Assembly (NCBI RefSeq): GCF_004801415.1
Contig: NZ_SSNX01000003.1
Location: 428,987-492,986 of the forward strand
Source: Deinococcus sp. KSM4-11
GTDB taxonomy: Bacteria; Deinococcota; Deinococci; Deinococcales; Deinococcaceae
DNA length: 64,000 nucleotides
Direction: 5' to 3'
Shown here: in pieces, positions 18,733 through 29,700 of the stretch
Layout of the letters: each line of letters begins with the position of its first letter
Position numbering within the stretch: position 1 is the first letter of the stretch
Translations under genes and position numbers: made by a program
The notes under the pieces: generated by a model
What the model saw: only the letters and a program-made list of their open reading frames with translations
Database searches by the model: none
What the model was told of the DNA's origin: nothing

Positions 18733-20238
18733 TCAGTCCGCCGGGATCACCACGCCCACGTCCGGGGCGGGTTCCAGACGGGGCTCCAGCACGGGCACGC
18801 TGCCCAGGCGGTTGATGCCGTCGAAGGCGGCGGTCTTGTAGCACTCGGCCAGGGTGGGGTAGTTGAAGACCGTGTTCACGAAGTAGTCCACCGTGCCGCC
18901 GAAGGACATCACCGCCTGCCCGATGTGGATGAGCTCGCTGGCCCCGCTGCCGATGATGTGCACGCCCAGCAGCACGCGGGTCTCCATGTGGAAGATCAGT
19001 TTCAGGGTGCCCTGCTCGTCCCCGATGATCTGCCCGCGCGCGATCTCGCGGTACTGGGCCTTGCCGATCTCGTATGGGACGCCCGCCTGCGTGAGCTCCT
19101 CCTCGGACTTGCCAACTGTGCTGATCTCGGGAATGGTGTAGATGCCGTACGGGAACAGTTCCGGGACGCTCTGGGTGGGCACGCCGTAGGCGTGGCACGC
19201 GGCCAGGCGGCCCTGCTCCATGCTGACCGACGCAAGGCTGGGGAAACCGATCACGTCGCCCACTGCGTAGATGTGTTCCTGCGCGGTCTGGTAGTGCTCG
19301 TTGACCTCGATGCGGCCACGTCCATCGGCGCTGAGGCCCGCCGCTCCCAGGTTCAGGCGGTCGGTCGCTCCGACCCGCCCGATGGAGTACAGCACCATGT
19401 CGGTGGTGATCTCCTTGCCGCTGGCGAGCGTGACCTTCACGCTGCCGGTCCGGCCGTCCACGCCGGGCAGCGCGGTCACGTCCTGCACGCCCTCGCCCAG
19501 GCGCAGGGTCATGCGGTTTTGCCGCAACTGGTAGGTCAGGATGTCGGTGATCTCGTGGTCGATGAATTCCAGCAGCCGGGGCCGCTTGTCGATCAGCGTG
19601 ACGCGCACGCCCAGCGCGGCGAACATGCTGGCGTACTCGCAGCCGATCACGCCGCCGCCGATCACGGTGACCGTGCGCGGCAGGGTGCTCAGGTCGAGGA
19701 TGTCGTCGCTGATCAGGATGCGTTTGCCGTCGAAGGGAATCCTGGGGTCGCGCGCAGCCCGCGTGCCCACAGCGATCACGATGTGCCGCGCGGACACCTC
19801 GCGCCACGTCTCGCCGCCGTTCCCACCTCTGACGTCGCGCAGGCGCAGGGTATGCGGGCCGGTGAAGCTCGCCTCGGCGGCGATGACATCCACGCGGTTG
19901 CGGTGGAGCTGCGAACGGATCACGTCCAGCTCGTGCGTGATCACGCTGGTCGTGCGGTGCAGCAGGTCGTCCATGCCCAGGTCTTCCTTGACCATGTACG
20001 ACGCGCCGTACAGCCCGCGCTCGTTGTAGCCGCTGAGGTGCATGATCGCCTCGCGGAAGGTCTTGGACGGAATGGTTCCGGTATTGATGCACACGCCGCC
20101 CACGACCGTCTTGCGCTCGACCACGGCCACCTTCTTGCCCAGTTTTGCGGCCTGGATCGCGGCGCGCTGCCCGCCAGGGCCGGAACCGATCACCAGCAGG
20201 TCATGGGTGAAGTCCGTCGTAGAGTCCACCTGGGTCAT
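18733..20238 (-). CDS. sthA: Soluble pyridine nucleotide transhydrogenase (Si-specific NAD(P)+ transhydrogenase)
   Basis: A 501-residue FAD-dependent enzyme that exchanges hydride between NADPH and NAD+. The FAD site GSGPGG is at residues 18-23. The segment GGVCINTGTIPSKTFREA (47-64) keeps the first Cys (50) but has Thr55 where disulphide reductases have the second redox Cys, which is the hallmark of SthA. VIGGGVIGCEYASMFAALG is the NAD(P) site and the dimerisation domain follows. It is about 30 residues longer than the E. coli enzyme, mostly in a C-terminal tail. ATG at 20238 follows GAGGTG. Divergent from the aminopeptidase lipoprotein gene. Confidence 0.93.
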   Translation of the reverse strand: MTQVDSTTDFTHDLLVIGSGPGGQRAAIQAAKLGKKVAVVERKTVVGGVCINTGTIPSKTFREAIMHLSGYNERGLYGASYMVKEDLGMDDLLHRTTSVITHELDVIRSQLHRNRVDVIAAEASFTGPHTLRLRDVRGGNGGETWREVSARHIVIAVGTRAARDPRIPFDGKRILISDDILDLSTLPRTVTVIGGGVIGCEYASMFAALGVRVTLIDKRPRLLEFIDHEITDILTYQLRQNRMTLRLGEGVQDVTALPGVDGRTGSVKVTLASGKEITTDMVLYSIGRVGATDRLNLGAAGLSADGRGRIEVNEHYQTAQEHIYAVGDVIGFPSLASVSMEQGRLAACHAYGVPTQSVPELFPYGIYTIPEISTVGKSEEELTQAGVPYEIGKAQYREIARGQIIGDEQGTLKLIFHMETRVLLGVHIIGSGASELIHIGQAVMSFGGTVDYFVNTVFNYPTLAECYKTAAFDGINRLGSVPVLEPRLEPAPDVGVVIPAD

Positions 20239-20321
20239 GGGCACCTCGGGAAACGCGCCTGGAAAGGAGGAAGGAGCGGCCTTCACGCTATCATCACGCT
20301 GCCCTGCGTAGGATTGGACGT

Positions 20322-21386
20322 ATGCGCAGACGGACGTGGGCCGCCCTGGCGGGAGTCGCCACCCTGACGGTGATCCTGAGCGGGTGCAGCGAGATCCGGT
20401 ACCTGTCGCAGGCGGCGGGCGGGCAACTTGACCTGCTGCGCCGGGCGCGGCCGGTGGCGGACGTGCTGGCCGATCCCACCACGCCCGCCGGAGTGCACCG
20501 CAAGTTGCAGCTCGCGGCCGACGTGCGCGCCTTCGCGGTCGCACCGACCAGCGCCGGCGGCCTGGGCCTGCCGGATCATGGCAGTTTCCTGAAGTACGTG
20601 GACGTGGGCCGCCCGTACGTGGTGTGGAACGTCTTCTCGGCGCCGGAATTCAGCGTGCAGCTCGACACGTCCTGCTTTCCCATCGCGGGCTGCGTGGGTT
20701 ACCGGGGGTACTTCATGGAGGCGGCCGCGCAGGCGTACGCGCAGGAGCGCCGCGCGGCCGGGCGGGACGTGGACGTGGGGGGGGTCAGCGCCTACAGCAC
20801 CCTGGGGTACCTCAAAGACCCGCTGCTCTCGACCATGCTGCTCTACCCGGACGCCACCTTGATCCGCACGGTGATCCACGAACTGTCGCACCCCAGCCTG
20901 TACGTCAAAGACGACACGGTCTTCAACGAGTCCTACGCCACCACCATCGAGGCCGAAGGCACCCGCCGCTGGCTGGCGGCACACGGCACGCCGGAACTCC
21001 GCGAGGCCGACCGGCTGGCCCAGGAACGCTCGGCGGGCTTCGAGGCGCTGCTGCTGACAGCCCGGCACGACCTGGAAGCCCTGTACGCACAGACCCTTCC
21101 AGAAGCCGAGGTGCGGACGCGCAAGGCCGCCATTCTCAGCGGCCTGAACGACCACTACGCGACCCTGAAGGCGCAGTGGGGCGGCTACGACGGGTACGAT
21201 GCCTTCTTCGCGCGGGGCGTGAACAACGCCACCCTGGGCGCGGTGGCCGCCTACGCCACCCTGGTGCCGGCCTTCCAGGCGCTGCTCGCGCGGGTGGGGG
21301 GCGATATCTCCAACTTCATCGCGGCCGCCACACTCTGCTCTAGGCGGCCGGCGGGCGAGCGGGCCGCGTGCCTGCGGGGCAGCTGA
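20322..21386 (+). CDS. Lipoprotein aminopeptidase-like protein (COG4324 type)
   Basis: A 354-residue predicted zinc peptidase anchored in the envelope. A lipoprotein signal ends in LSGC (Cys22). The metal motif HELSH is at about residues 188-192, followed by YVKDDTVFNESYATTIEAEG, the conserved block of the predicted aminopeptidase family COG4324. Two Cys (FPIAGC region, about 121-127) may pair. -10 box TAGGAT at 20309-20314 lies seven bases before the ATG, so the mRNA is probably leaderless. Activity is inferred from family only. Confidence 0.85.
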   Translation: MRRRTWAALAGVATLTVILSGCSEIRYLSQAAGGQLDLLRRARPVADVLADPTTPAGVHRKLQLAADVRAFAVAPTSAGGLGLPDHGSFLKYVDVGRPYVVWNVFSAPEFSVQLDTSCFPIAGCVGYRGYFMEAAAQAYAQERRAAGRDVDVGGVSAYSTLGYLKDPLLSTMLLYPDATLIRTVIHELSHPSLYVKDDTVFNESYATTIEAEGTRRWLAAHGTPELREADRLAQERSAGFEALLLTARHDLEALYAQTLPEAEVRTRKAAILSGLNDHYATLKAQWGGYDGYDAFFARGVNNATLGAVAAYATLVPAFQALLARVGGDISNFIAAATLCSRRPAGERAACLRGS

Positions 21387-21409
21387 CCGTCAGACGCAGA
21401 ACCACAGAA

Positions 21410-21442
21410 CGCGGCCCGCTCCCCATCGAGGAGCGGGCCGCG
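21410..21442. terminator. Bidirectional hairpin between aminopeptidase and rplY genes
   Basis: A perfect 13-base stem (21410-21422 with 21430-21442) and a seven-base loop in the gap between two converging genes. Confidence 0.75.
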
Positions 21443-21455
21443 CAGGTCGTGAGGC

Positions 21456-22160
21456 TCAGTCTTCCTTGGTGTCGCTCTCGGCTTCCACGGCGGCGGCCGC
21501 CTCGGCCTTGACCTCGTCCAGGCTGGCGTCGCCTTCCAGGACGGCCTCGGCAGCTTCCTCGGACAGTTCGCCAGCGGCGACCATGCCGGCCACCTGGGCG
21601 GCCTGCGTCTCGGCGGCGGCCTCATCGGCGCTCATGCGCGGCGGCAGCACGCTGATGACGACCAGATCGGCGTCACCGGCGAGCTTCACGCCTTCGGGCA
21701 GCTTGACCTGACCGGCGGTGACGTGGTCACCGATGTTCAGGCGCGTGACGTCCACGACGAGTTCCTGCGGAATGCGGCGCGGGCCGGGCGCGATGATCGC
21801 CAGGTTGTGCACGACGGTGTCGAGCAGGCCGCCCTGCACTTCGCCCTGGCTCTTGCCCTTGGTGTGCACCGGCACGGACACTTCAATGGGCTCGCCGTAG
21901 GTGACCATGTAGAAGTCCACGTGAATGGGCGTGCGCTTGCGCTTGTCCATCTGCACGGTCTTCACGAGCGCCGGGAAGGTCTCGCCGCCCTCGACGGTGA
22001 TGTCGAACAGGCCGGTGGTGCTCTGGGTACGGAAGGCCCGGTCGAAGGCCTTGCGATCCAGGGCGAAGGACACGTTCTTGTCCTTGTTGTAGGCGACGGC
22101 GGGGATCATGCCTTCGGCCAGCTTCTGCCGGCTCGTGCGGGGCGTTGCGTTCAGTTCCAT
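21456..22160 (-). CDS. rplY: 50S ribosomal protein L25 / general stress protein CTC
   Basis: A 234-residue 5S rRNA-binding protein. Residues 1-90 are the L25 domain (TSRQKLAEGMIPAVAYNKDK), about 91-180 the TL5/CTC second domain (EVQGGLLDTVVHNLAIIAPG, ADLVVISVLPPR), and about 181-234 an acidic Ala/Glu-rich tail corresponding to the third domain known in D. radiodurans CTC. The tail is largely helical here and helps identify the lineage. ATG at 22160 follows AAGGAGAT. Divergent from efp. Confidence 0.92.
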   Translation of the reverse strand: MELNATPRTSRQKLAEGMIPAVAYNKDKNVSFALDRKAFDRAFRTQSTTGLFDITVEGGETFPALVKTVQMDKRKRTPIHVDFYMVTYGEPIEVSVPVHTKGKSQGEVQGGLLDTVVHNLAIIAPGPRRIPQELVVDVTRLNIGDHVTAGQVKLPEGVKLAGDADLVVISVLPPRMSADEAAAETQAAQVAGMVAAGELSEEAAEAVLEGDASLDEVKAEAAAAVEAESDTKED

Positions 22161-22384
22161 GTTCGTATCTCCTTGATTCTTCGCTGCCCTGCCCTCGCCG
22201 CGCGTCGGGCCGGGTGTGGTCCCGGGCCAGGGGGCGGGGGCGGACGTGCAACCGCAGCATCATAGCAAACCGTGACGCGGTGGTGGAAGAGGGCCCCTGC
22301 CCTCTGCTAAACTCCTGCGCGTTGTCGGGTAGTGCCCCCGCTGGCAGCAGGCGAGCGCGCCCGGACAGAACAAAGGAGACCACC

Positions 22385-22942
22385 ATGATCAGCGTGACTG
22401 AACTGCGCAACGGCACCAAAGTAGAGATGGACGGCGGCCTGTGGGAGTGCCTGGACTACTCCCACCTGAAGATGGGCCGCGGCGGCGCGAAGGTCGTGAC
22501 GAAATTCCGCAACATGGAATCCGGCTCGATCGTCGACCGCACCTTCAACAGCACGGAAAAGTTGCAGGACATCTATGTCGAGGGTAAGAAGATGCAGTAT
22601 TTGTACAAGGACGGCGAGGACTTCGTGTTCATGGACATGGAGACCTTCGAGCAGGTGCACCTGAGCCCCGCCCTGGTCAGCGACGCCGCCAAGTACATGA
22701 AGGAAAACACCGAGGTCGACGTGGCCATGTACGGCGAGAAGGCTCTGAGCATCACCCTGCCGAACCAGGTGATTCTGAAGATCGTGGAGACGGATCCCGG
22801 CCTGCGCGGCGACACCGCTTCGGGCGGCACCAAGCCCGCCACGCTGGAAACGGGCGCGGTCGTGCAGGTGCCCCTGTTCGTCGAGCAGGACACCAGCGTG
22901 AAGGTCGACACCCGCACCGGCATGTACCTCAGCCGAGCCTAA
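22385..22942 (+). CDS. efp: Elongation factor P
   Basis: The 185-residue translation factor that relieves ribosome stalling at consecutive prolines. The KOW-like N-terminal domain has the tip KMGRGGAKV, with Arg32 at the position that is Lys in E. coli EF-P. The two OB domains follow, ending with VKVDTRTGMYLSRA. The ATG at 22385 has the ribosome site AAAGGAGA six to seven bases ahead. Genes efp, accB and accC follow each other, a common order, but a hairpin separates efp from accB here. Confidence 0.96.
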   Translation: MISVTELRNGTKVEMDGGLWECLDYSHLKMGRGGAKVVTKFRNMESGSIVDRTFNSTEKLQDIYVEGKKMQYLYKDGEDFVFMDMETFEQVHLSPALVSDAAKYMKENTEVDVAMYGEKALSITLPNQVILKIVETDPGLRGDTASGGTKPATLETGAVVQVPLFVEQDTSVKVDTRTGMYLSRA

Positions 22943-22953
22943 GTTCCGCTGCG

Positions 22954-22984
22954 CGCCGCCCCAGGTTCTGCGACCGGGGCGGCG
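22954..22984 (+). terminator. Hairpin terminator after efp
   Basis: A nine-base perfect G/C stem (22954-22962 with 22976-22984) and a 13-base loop, starting 11 bases after the efp stop. A possible -10 box TACACT at 23026-23031 downstream could start accBC transcription. Confidence 0.6.
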
Positions 22985-23165
22985 TTGCCGTGCCTGACCG
23001 CACCCGGAACTCAGGATTCGGACGGTACACTCGGTGCAGACAAACGCGCGTTAGGCACTCCGGGACACCGCGCCCGGCCCGGCGCGCGGCATGATGGAGC
23101 GCAGCAGCACAGGCACAATGCACAGTCCAACCCGGCGCACCCGTTTCGCCACCCCAGGAGGGGCC

Positions 23166-23696
<531 letters not shown>

Positions 23697-23784
23697 GGGC
23701 CCTGGGCCGTGGGCTCTGACGTCTGAACTCCGTCGGTTCAGAACCCAGAACCCGCCGCCCGGAGCCTCCCTGTCGGAGGCAAGC

Positions 23785-25131
<1,347 letters not shown>

Positions 25132-25167
25132 ATACGGAGACGTTAAGCGGCGCGTACCCTGGATGGG

Positions 25168-25263
25168 ATGCGCCGCTTTCGTCTGTTCGAGGAGCCGACT
25201 GCCTCCCAGCCGAACATGTCGGAAGACACCTTGCAACTGCTCATCACCGTGCAGACGACGTGA
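25168..25263 (+). CDS. Possible 31-residue leaderless small protein
   Basis: An ATG at 25168 lies seven bases after a -10-like TACCCT (25155-25160), the pattern seen for many genes in this window. The frame encodes 31 residues (MRRFRLFEEPTASQPNMSED at the start) and ends in TGA at 25261-25263. A GTG overlaps this stop (GTGA) and opens a second frame of 33 codons that runs into the 3' end of the gene on the other strand. There is no family match that I know. It may be a small gene, a leader peptide or chance. Confidence 0.25.
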   Translation: MRRFRLFEEPTASQPNMSEDTLQLLITVQTT

Positions 25264-25303
25264 GCGGCGAGCCGGAGCCCGCCGCCCTGATTGACCTGAA
25301 TGC

Positions 25304-25612
25304 TTACTTGTCGAACTTGCCGTACCCGGCGGCGCTGCGGCGTGCGGCCCCACGGGCGTAGTCCATCTGCATCTCGACGGTCTCATGTTTGCCTTCGGTG
25401 AAGGTCGAGTCGTGAATCCAGTAGTTGAGTCTGTCGTCGCCGAGCTGCACCCAGAGTTTATGCTCGTCCTCGGGGTCGCGCCAGAAGGCGACGTGTTCGA
25501 AGTCGTTGGCCTGCGCCCACTGATCGATGTCCTTGAGGACGCGTTCGGCTTTGGGATGGGTCATGCGGAACTCGGCACCGTCGGTTTCGTTCAGGAACTT
25601 GATGTTAGCCAT
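25304..25612 (-). CDS. Conserved-looking hypothetical protein, 102 residues
   Basis: A small soluble protein rich in charged and aromatic residues (HVAFWRDPEDEHKLWVQLGD, WIHDSTFTEGKHE). It has no signal peptide, no Cys and no recognisable domain. The composition is that of a genuine protein and codon use matches the neighbours. A -10-like TACGCT (25622-25627 on this strand) lies nine bases before the ATG. The function is unknown. Confidence 0.75.
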   Translation of the reverse strand: MANIKFLNETDGAEFRMTHPKAERVLKDIDQWAQANDFEHVAFWRDPEDEHKLWVQLGDDRLNYWIHDSTFTEGKHETVEMQMDYARGAARRSAAGYGKFDK

Positions 25613-25728
25613 GGTGAGTGCAGCGTACGCCGTTTATGAAGGTGTCGGTTTTGGTTTGGCTGAACGTGTCTTGAACAAAGCACCCGGTTCAAAAAGTTGG
25701 AGCGCGCGTTCCGCTATGCTCGGGCGGC

Positions 25729-26496
25729 ATGCCCGCATCCGACAGTCTGAAAGTTACGACCCTGAACGTGAATGGCATCCGCAGCGCGCTGCGCAAGGGA
25801 CTGGTCGACTGGGCCGAGCGGGAAGCGCCGGACGTGCTGCTGCTGCAGGAGGTGCGGGCTGATCCTCACCCGGAGGCGCTGGCGCACCTGGGGTACGAGA
25901 GCGTGTGGTTCCCGGCGCGCAAGGCGGGGTACAGCGGCGTGGCGATCCTCGCGAGGGGTGGGCTGGAGGACATGCGGGCGGGCATGCTGCACGACGAGAT
26001 GGACGCCGAGGGCCGCGTGATAAGTGCGGTGGTGCGTGGCGTGCGGTTCGTGAGCGTGTACCTGCCGAGCGGCAGCAGCGGCGAGGAGCGCCAGGGCTTC
26101 AAGGAGAGGATGCTGGGCGACTACCAGACCTGGGTGTCCGCACTGCTGGCGGAGGGACGGCCGGTGGTGCTGGGCGGGGATTACAACATCGCGCACCGCG
26201 AGATTGACCTGAAGAACTGGCGCAGCAACCAGAAGAATTCCGGGTTCCTGCCGCAGGAACGGGCGTGGATGACCGCGCACCTGGAGGCCGGGCTGGTGGA
26301 CACGCACCGCGCTCACCTGGGCGACACCGCCGAGTACACGTGGTGGAGTAGCCGGGGCGGTGCGTACGACAAGAACGTGGGCTGGCGGATCGATTACCTG
26401 CTCGCGTCGGGTGTACCACTGCAGGGTGTCAGCGTGCATCGGGAAGCCCGGCTGAGCGACCACGCACCACTCAGCGGTCTGGTCACGCTGCCCTGA
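25729..26496 (+). CDS. xth: Exodeoxyribonuclease III (AP endonuclease family)
   Basis: A 255-residue EEP-fold nuclease for base excision repair, cutting DNA 5' of abasic sites and trimming 3' ends. VTTLNVNGIRSALRKGL opens the fold; LLLQEVRAD holds the metal-binding Glu41; GDYNIAHREIDLKNW and the final LSDHAPLSGL give the catalytic Asp/Asn and Asp-His. -10 box TATGCT at 25715-25720 lies eight bases before the ATG, so the mRNA is probably leaderless. Confidence 0.95.
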   Translation: MPASDSLKVTTLNVNGIRSALRKGLVDWAEREAPDVLLLQEVRADPHPEALAHLGYESVWFPARKAGYSGVAILARGGLEDMRAGMLHDEMDAEGRVISAVVRGVRFVSVYLPSGSSGEERQGFKERMLGDYQTWVSALLAEGRPVVLGGDYNIAHREIDLKNWRSNQKNSGFLPQERAWMTAHLEAGLVDTHRAHLGDTAEYTWWSSRGGAYDKNVGWRIDYLLASGVPLQGVSVHREARLSDHAPLSGLVTLP

Positions 26497-26791
26497 AAAC
26501 GGCCCTGTCGGTGTGGATTCGTGATCAGGATACGCCCGCCTGGGGTGGTCGTCACGGTGCCGTCAGGTGCGCGTGTTATGCTGACCGTGCTGCCGGGTAC
26601 AGGACAGCGCCCCCACACAGCCAGCCGGGCAGCGCGGGTGGGCGCGACCCGAGGAAGCGAACACCAAGTTCCCGTGAGCGGGATGCGTGCGGCACCAGGT
26701 GCCCGTCGGCCGAGCAAGCCCAGAAGGCCGGTGACCGCGTGCCAATCGAGGCTAAACCTCACGGGCGCGTCCTGAACGACCAGGTGCGTTG
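26497..26791 (+). promoter_or_regulatory. Long upstream region of the RNase R gene with possible leader RNA
   Basis: A 295-base gap. A -10-like TATGCT lies at 26577-26582, about 210 bases before the RNase R start, so a transcript from it would have a long leader. The leader has several short hairpins (for example GGCAC/GTGCC near 26690-26702 and GAGG/CCTC near 26748-26760). I recognise no known riboswitch or RNA family in it. Confidence 0.3.
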
Positions 26792-29700
26792 ATGCCTAAG
26801 AAAAAACAGGATCCGGTGCTGGAGGCCAAGGCGCCCCGCACCCCATCCACCAAGACCGAGAACACCAGCTCAGGCCAGCGGCCCACAACGACTCCGGCGA
26901 AGGCCGAGGTGAAAGCCGCGCCCGCCCGCAAGACGCCCGCGAAGGCCACTACGCCGGCCACGACCAAGGCGACTCCGGCGAAAGAGACCACGACCACCCG
27001 CCGGAGCGCCGCCCCGGCCGCCCCTCCCAAGGCGACCGACGTGCCTGTGAAGGCCCCGGCCCGCTCCACGCGCAAGGCTGGGCTTCCCACGCCCGCCGTG
27101 AACCCGCCCGAGCCCGTCCTGGCCACAGCACCCGTGAAGACCACCCCCGCCCGCAAGGGCCGTCCCAGTGCGAAGCAGGCCGTCGCCCCAGACTTCGCCG
27201 AGGTTGTGCCTGTCGAGGCCCCGCCGATCCAGGCCGAACCCGCCGCTTCCGGCCCGGCGTCACCGGCCATGGTTCCCGCCACACGTCGGGGTCGCCCGAA
27301 GAAGGTGGTGGCTCCCGATCCAGTGCCCGTCACCCCTGAACCGGTCGAGGAGTCCGAGCAGGCCCCTGTTCTGGCACCCGCCGCGACCGCTCGCCGGGGA
27401 AGGAAGACACCCACGGTCGAACCGGTTGCCGCTGCTGCCGAGGTCGTGCAGGGGCCGGTCAGGCCCGTTCGGCGTGGGAAGAAAGACGGTCCGGCCACGT
27501 CCCTCCCGGTCGAGACGACGCCCGTGCCGCCAGCCGCAGCGGACGCCGCTCCTGCCGCCGGGCCGGAAGCGGACGAGCCGCTGATTCTGGAGGTGCCGAA
27601 GCGGCGTGGAGGCCGGGGCAAGCGCCCCCTGCCGGACGCCCCGCTGACGGAAGTGCTGGGCGGCGTGGAGGCTGTCCCGGCTGAGGCCGCTCCGGGCGCG
27701 GTGCAGGTCGTGGCCCGCGCGCACGTGCGGCCGCTGGTGGATCAGGCGGGCGACGATGGCGAGGAGTCTGCGCCACCCACGCCCGCCAGGCGCAAGGGAC
27801 GGGGAAGCCCGGCAGCGGCCGAGGCCGTTCCCACCGCCGTGGAGGACGCCGGGAGCGACCCGGCCCGTGACCTGGTGATCGCGCAGCTTCGCAAGCTGGG
27901 CCGCCCGCTGCACGTCAAGGATCTGGAACGCACCTTCACGCGCCAGATGCTGGAACGCATCGGCGACTGGCGTGACCTGGAGCGCATGCTGGACGAACTG
28001 ACCGAGGACGGTCAGGTGATCCGCACGCGCAAGAAGACCTATGGCCTGCCCGAGGCGATGAGCCTGGTCCGCGGTCGGTTCCAGGCATCGGCGGCGGGCT
28101 TCGGCTTCGTGGTGCCCGATTCGGGCGGCGATGATTTCTACATCCCGGCCGAGCAGACCCTCGAAGCGTGGAACGGTGACATCGTCCTGGTGCGCATGGA
28201 GGGTCGGGGCGACGTGGGCAACCGGGCCGGGCCGCGCCGGGGGCAGAAGGGCGACGGCAATCCGCGCGCCAGCGTGGTGCGGATCGTGCAGCGTGCGTAC
28301 TCGCAGCTGGTGGGCACGCTGGAATTCCACCATGGGCACCCGATCCTGAAACCCGACGACCACCGCGCCCGGCACCGGATTCTGGTGCTGCCCGAGGGCC
28401 TGGAAGGGCTGGAGGCCGGGGCGCGCGTGGTCACGGAACTGTACTGGCCGGAGAACACCGGCGAGGATGAGGTCTTCGGGCAGGTCGTGCGCGTGCTAGG
28501 GGCCGAGGACGATCCCGCCACGGAGACCGAGGCCGTGATCGTGAAGTTCGGCCTGCGCGGCGCGTTCCCCCCCGAGGTGGAGGCGCAGGCGAACGCCATT
28601 CCCGCACAGATTCCCGCCGACGCCCTGGTGGGCCGCCTGGACCTACGGAGCTTCAACATCTTCACGGTGGATGGCCGTGACGCGAAGGATTTCGACGACG
28701 CCATCCATATCCAGCCCACGCCGGAAGGCACCTTCGTGGTGGGCGTGCACATCGCGGACGTGAGCCACTACGTGCAGGAGGGCACCCCTCTGGACGAGGA
28801 GGCGTATGCCCGCGCGACCAGCGTGTACCTGCCGGGCCGGGTGCTGCCCATGCTGCCCGAGCACCTCAGCAATGGCGTGTGCTCGCTGGTGCCGTACGAA
28901 GACCGCCTGACCATGACTGCGCTGGTCGAGCTGAGCGCCGAGGGGGAGATCCTGAAGGTGCAGCTCGCGCCCAGCGTGATCAACTCCAAGGCCCGGCTGA
29001 CGTACGACGAGGTGCAGGCCTACTCGGAGGCGACCGCCACGCTGCCCGACGCGGCCCGCATGCTGGAAGGCGACCTGCACCTGCTGCTGAAGATCACGAC
29101 CAAGCTGCGCCAGAAGCGCCTGCGCGAGGGCTCGCTGGACTTCAAGCTGCGCGAGGTCAAGGTCGATGTCGGCCCGGACGGCAGGATGGAACTCATCCCG
29201 ATCCGCGAGGAGACGGCGCGCGGCATGATCGAGGATCTGATGCTGCTGGCCAACAAGGTCGTGGCCCGCTACCTGATCGAGCGCAGCGTGCCTGCCCTGT
29301 TCCGCATCCACGAGGAACCCACGCTGCAACGCTTCCAGGACGTCACGAACGCCATCGGGCGGCTGGGCTTCTCGTTCCCCGGTGGGCAGCCCACGCCGCA
29401 GGCGTACCAGGCGGTGCTCAAGCAGGTGCGCGGCACGAACCGCGAAAGCGTCGTGAACACGCTGCTGCTGCGCTCCATGCAGCAGGCGAAATACGCGGGC
29501 GAGAACCTCGGCCACTTCGGGCTGGCCTTCGGCGAGTACCTGCACTTCACGTCTCCCATCCGGCGGTACCCCGACCTGCTGGTTCACCGCGTGCTGCGCG
29601 GCGTCCTGAGCGGGGAACTGCGCGCGGGCAGCCGCGCCGTGGCGGACCTCCAGGCCGCGCTGCCCGGCATGGGCGACCACACCAGCGCCCGCGAGCGCAC

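Noticed and set aside
18604..20367. Plus-strand frame opposite sthA
   Set aside because: SthA on the minus strand has all family motifs; this frame has none.
26497..26791. Known RNA families (SRP RNA, RNase P RNA, Y RNA, riboswitches) in the rnr leader
   Set aside because: I looked for the SRP loop, the RNase P core motifs and common riboswitch motifs and found none.
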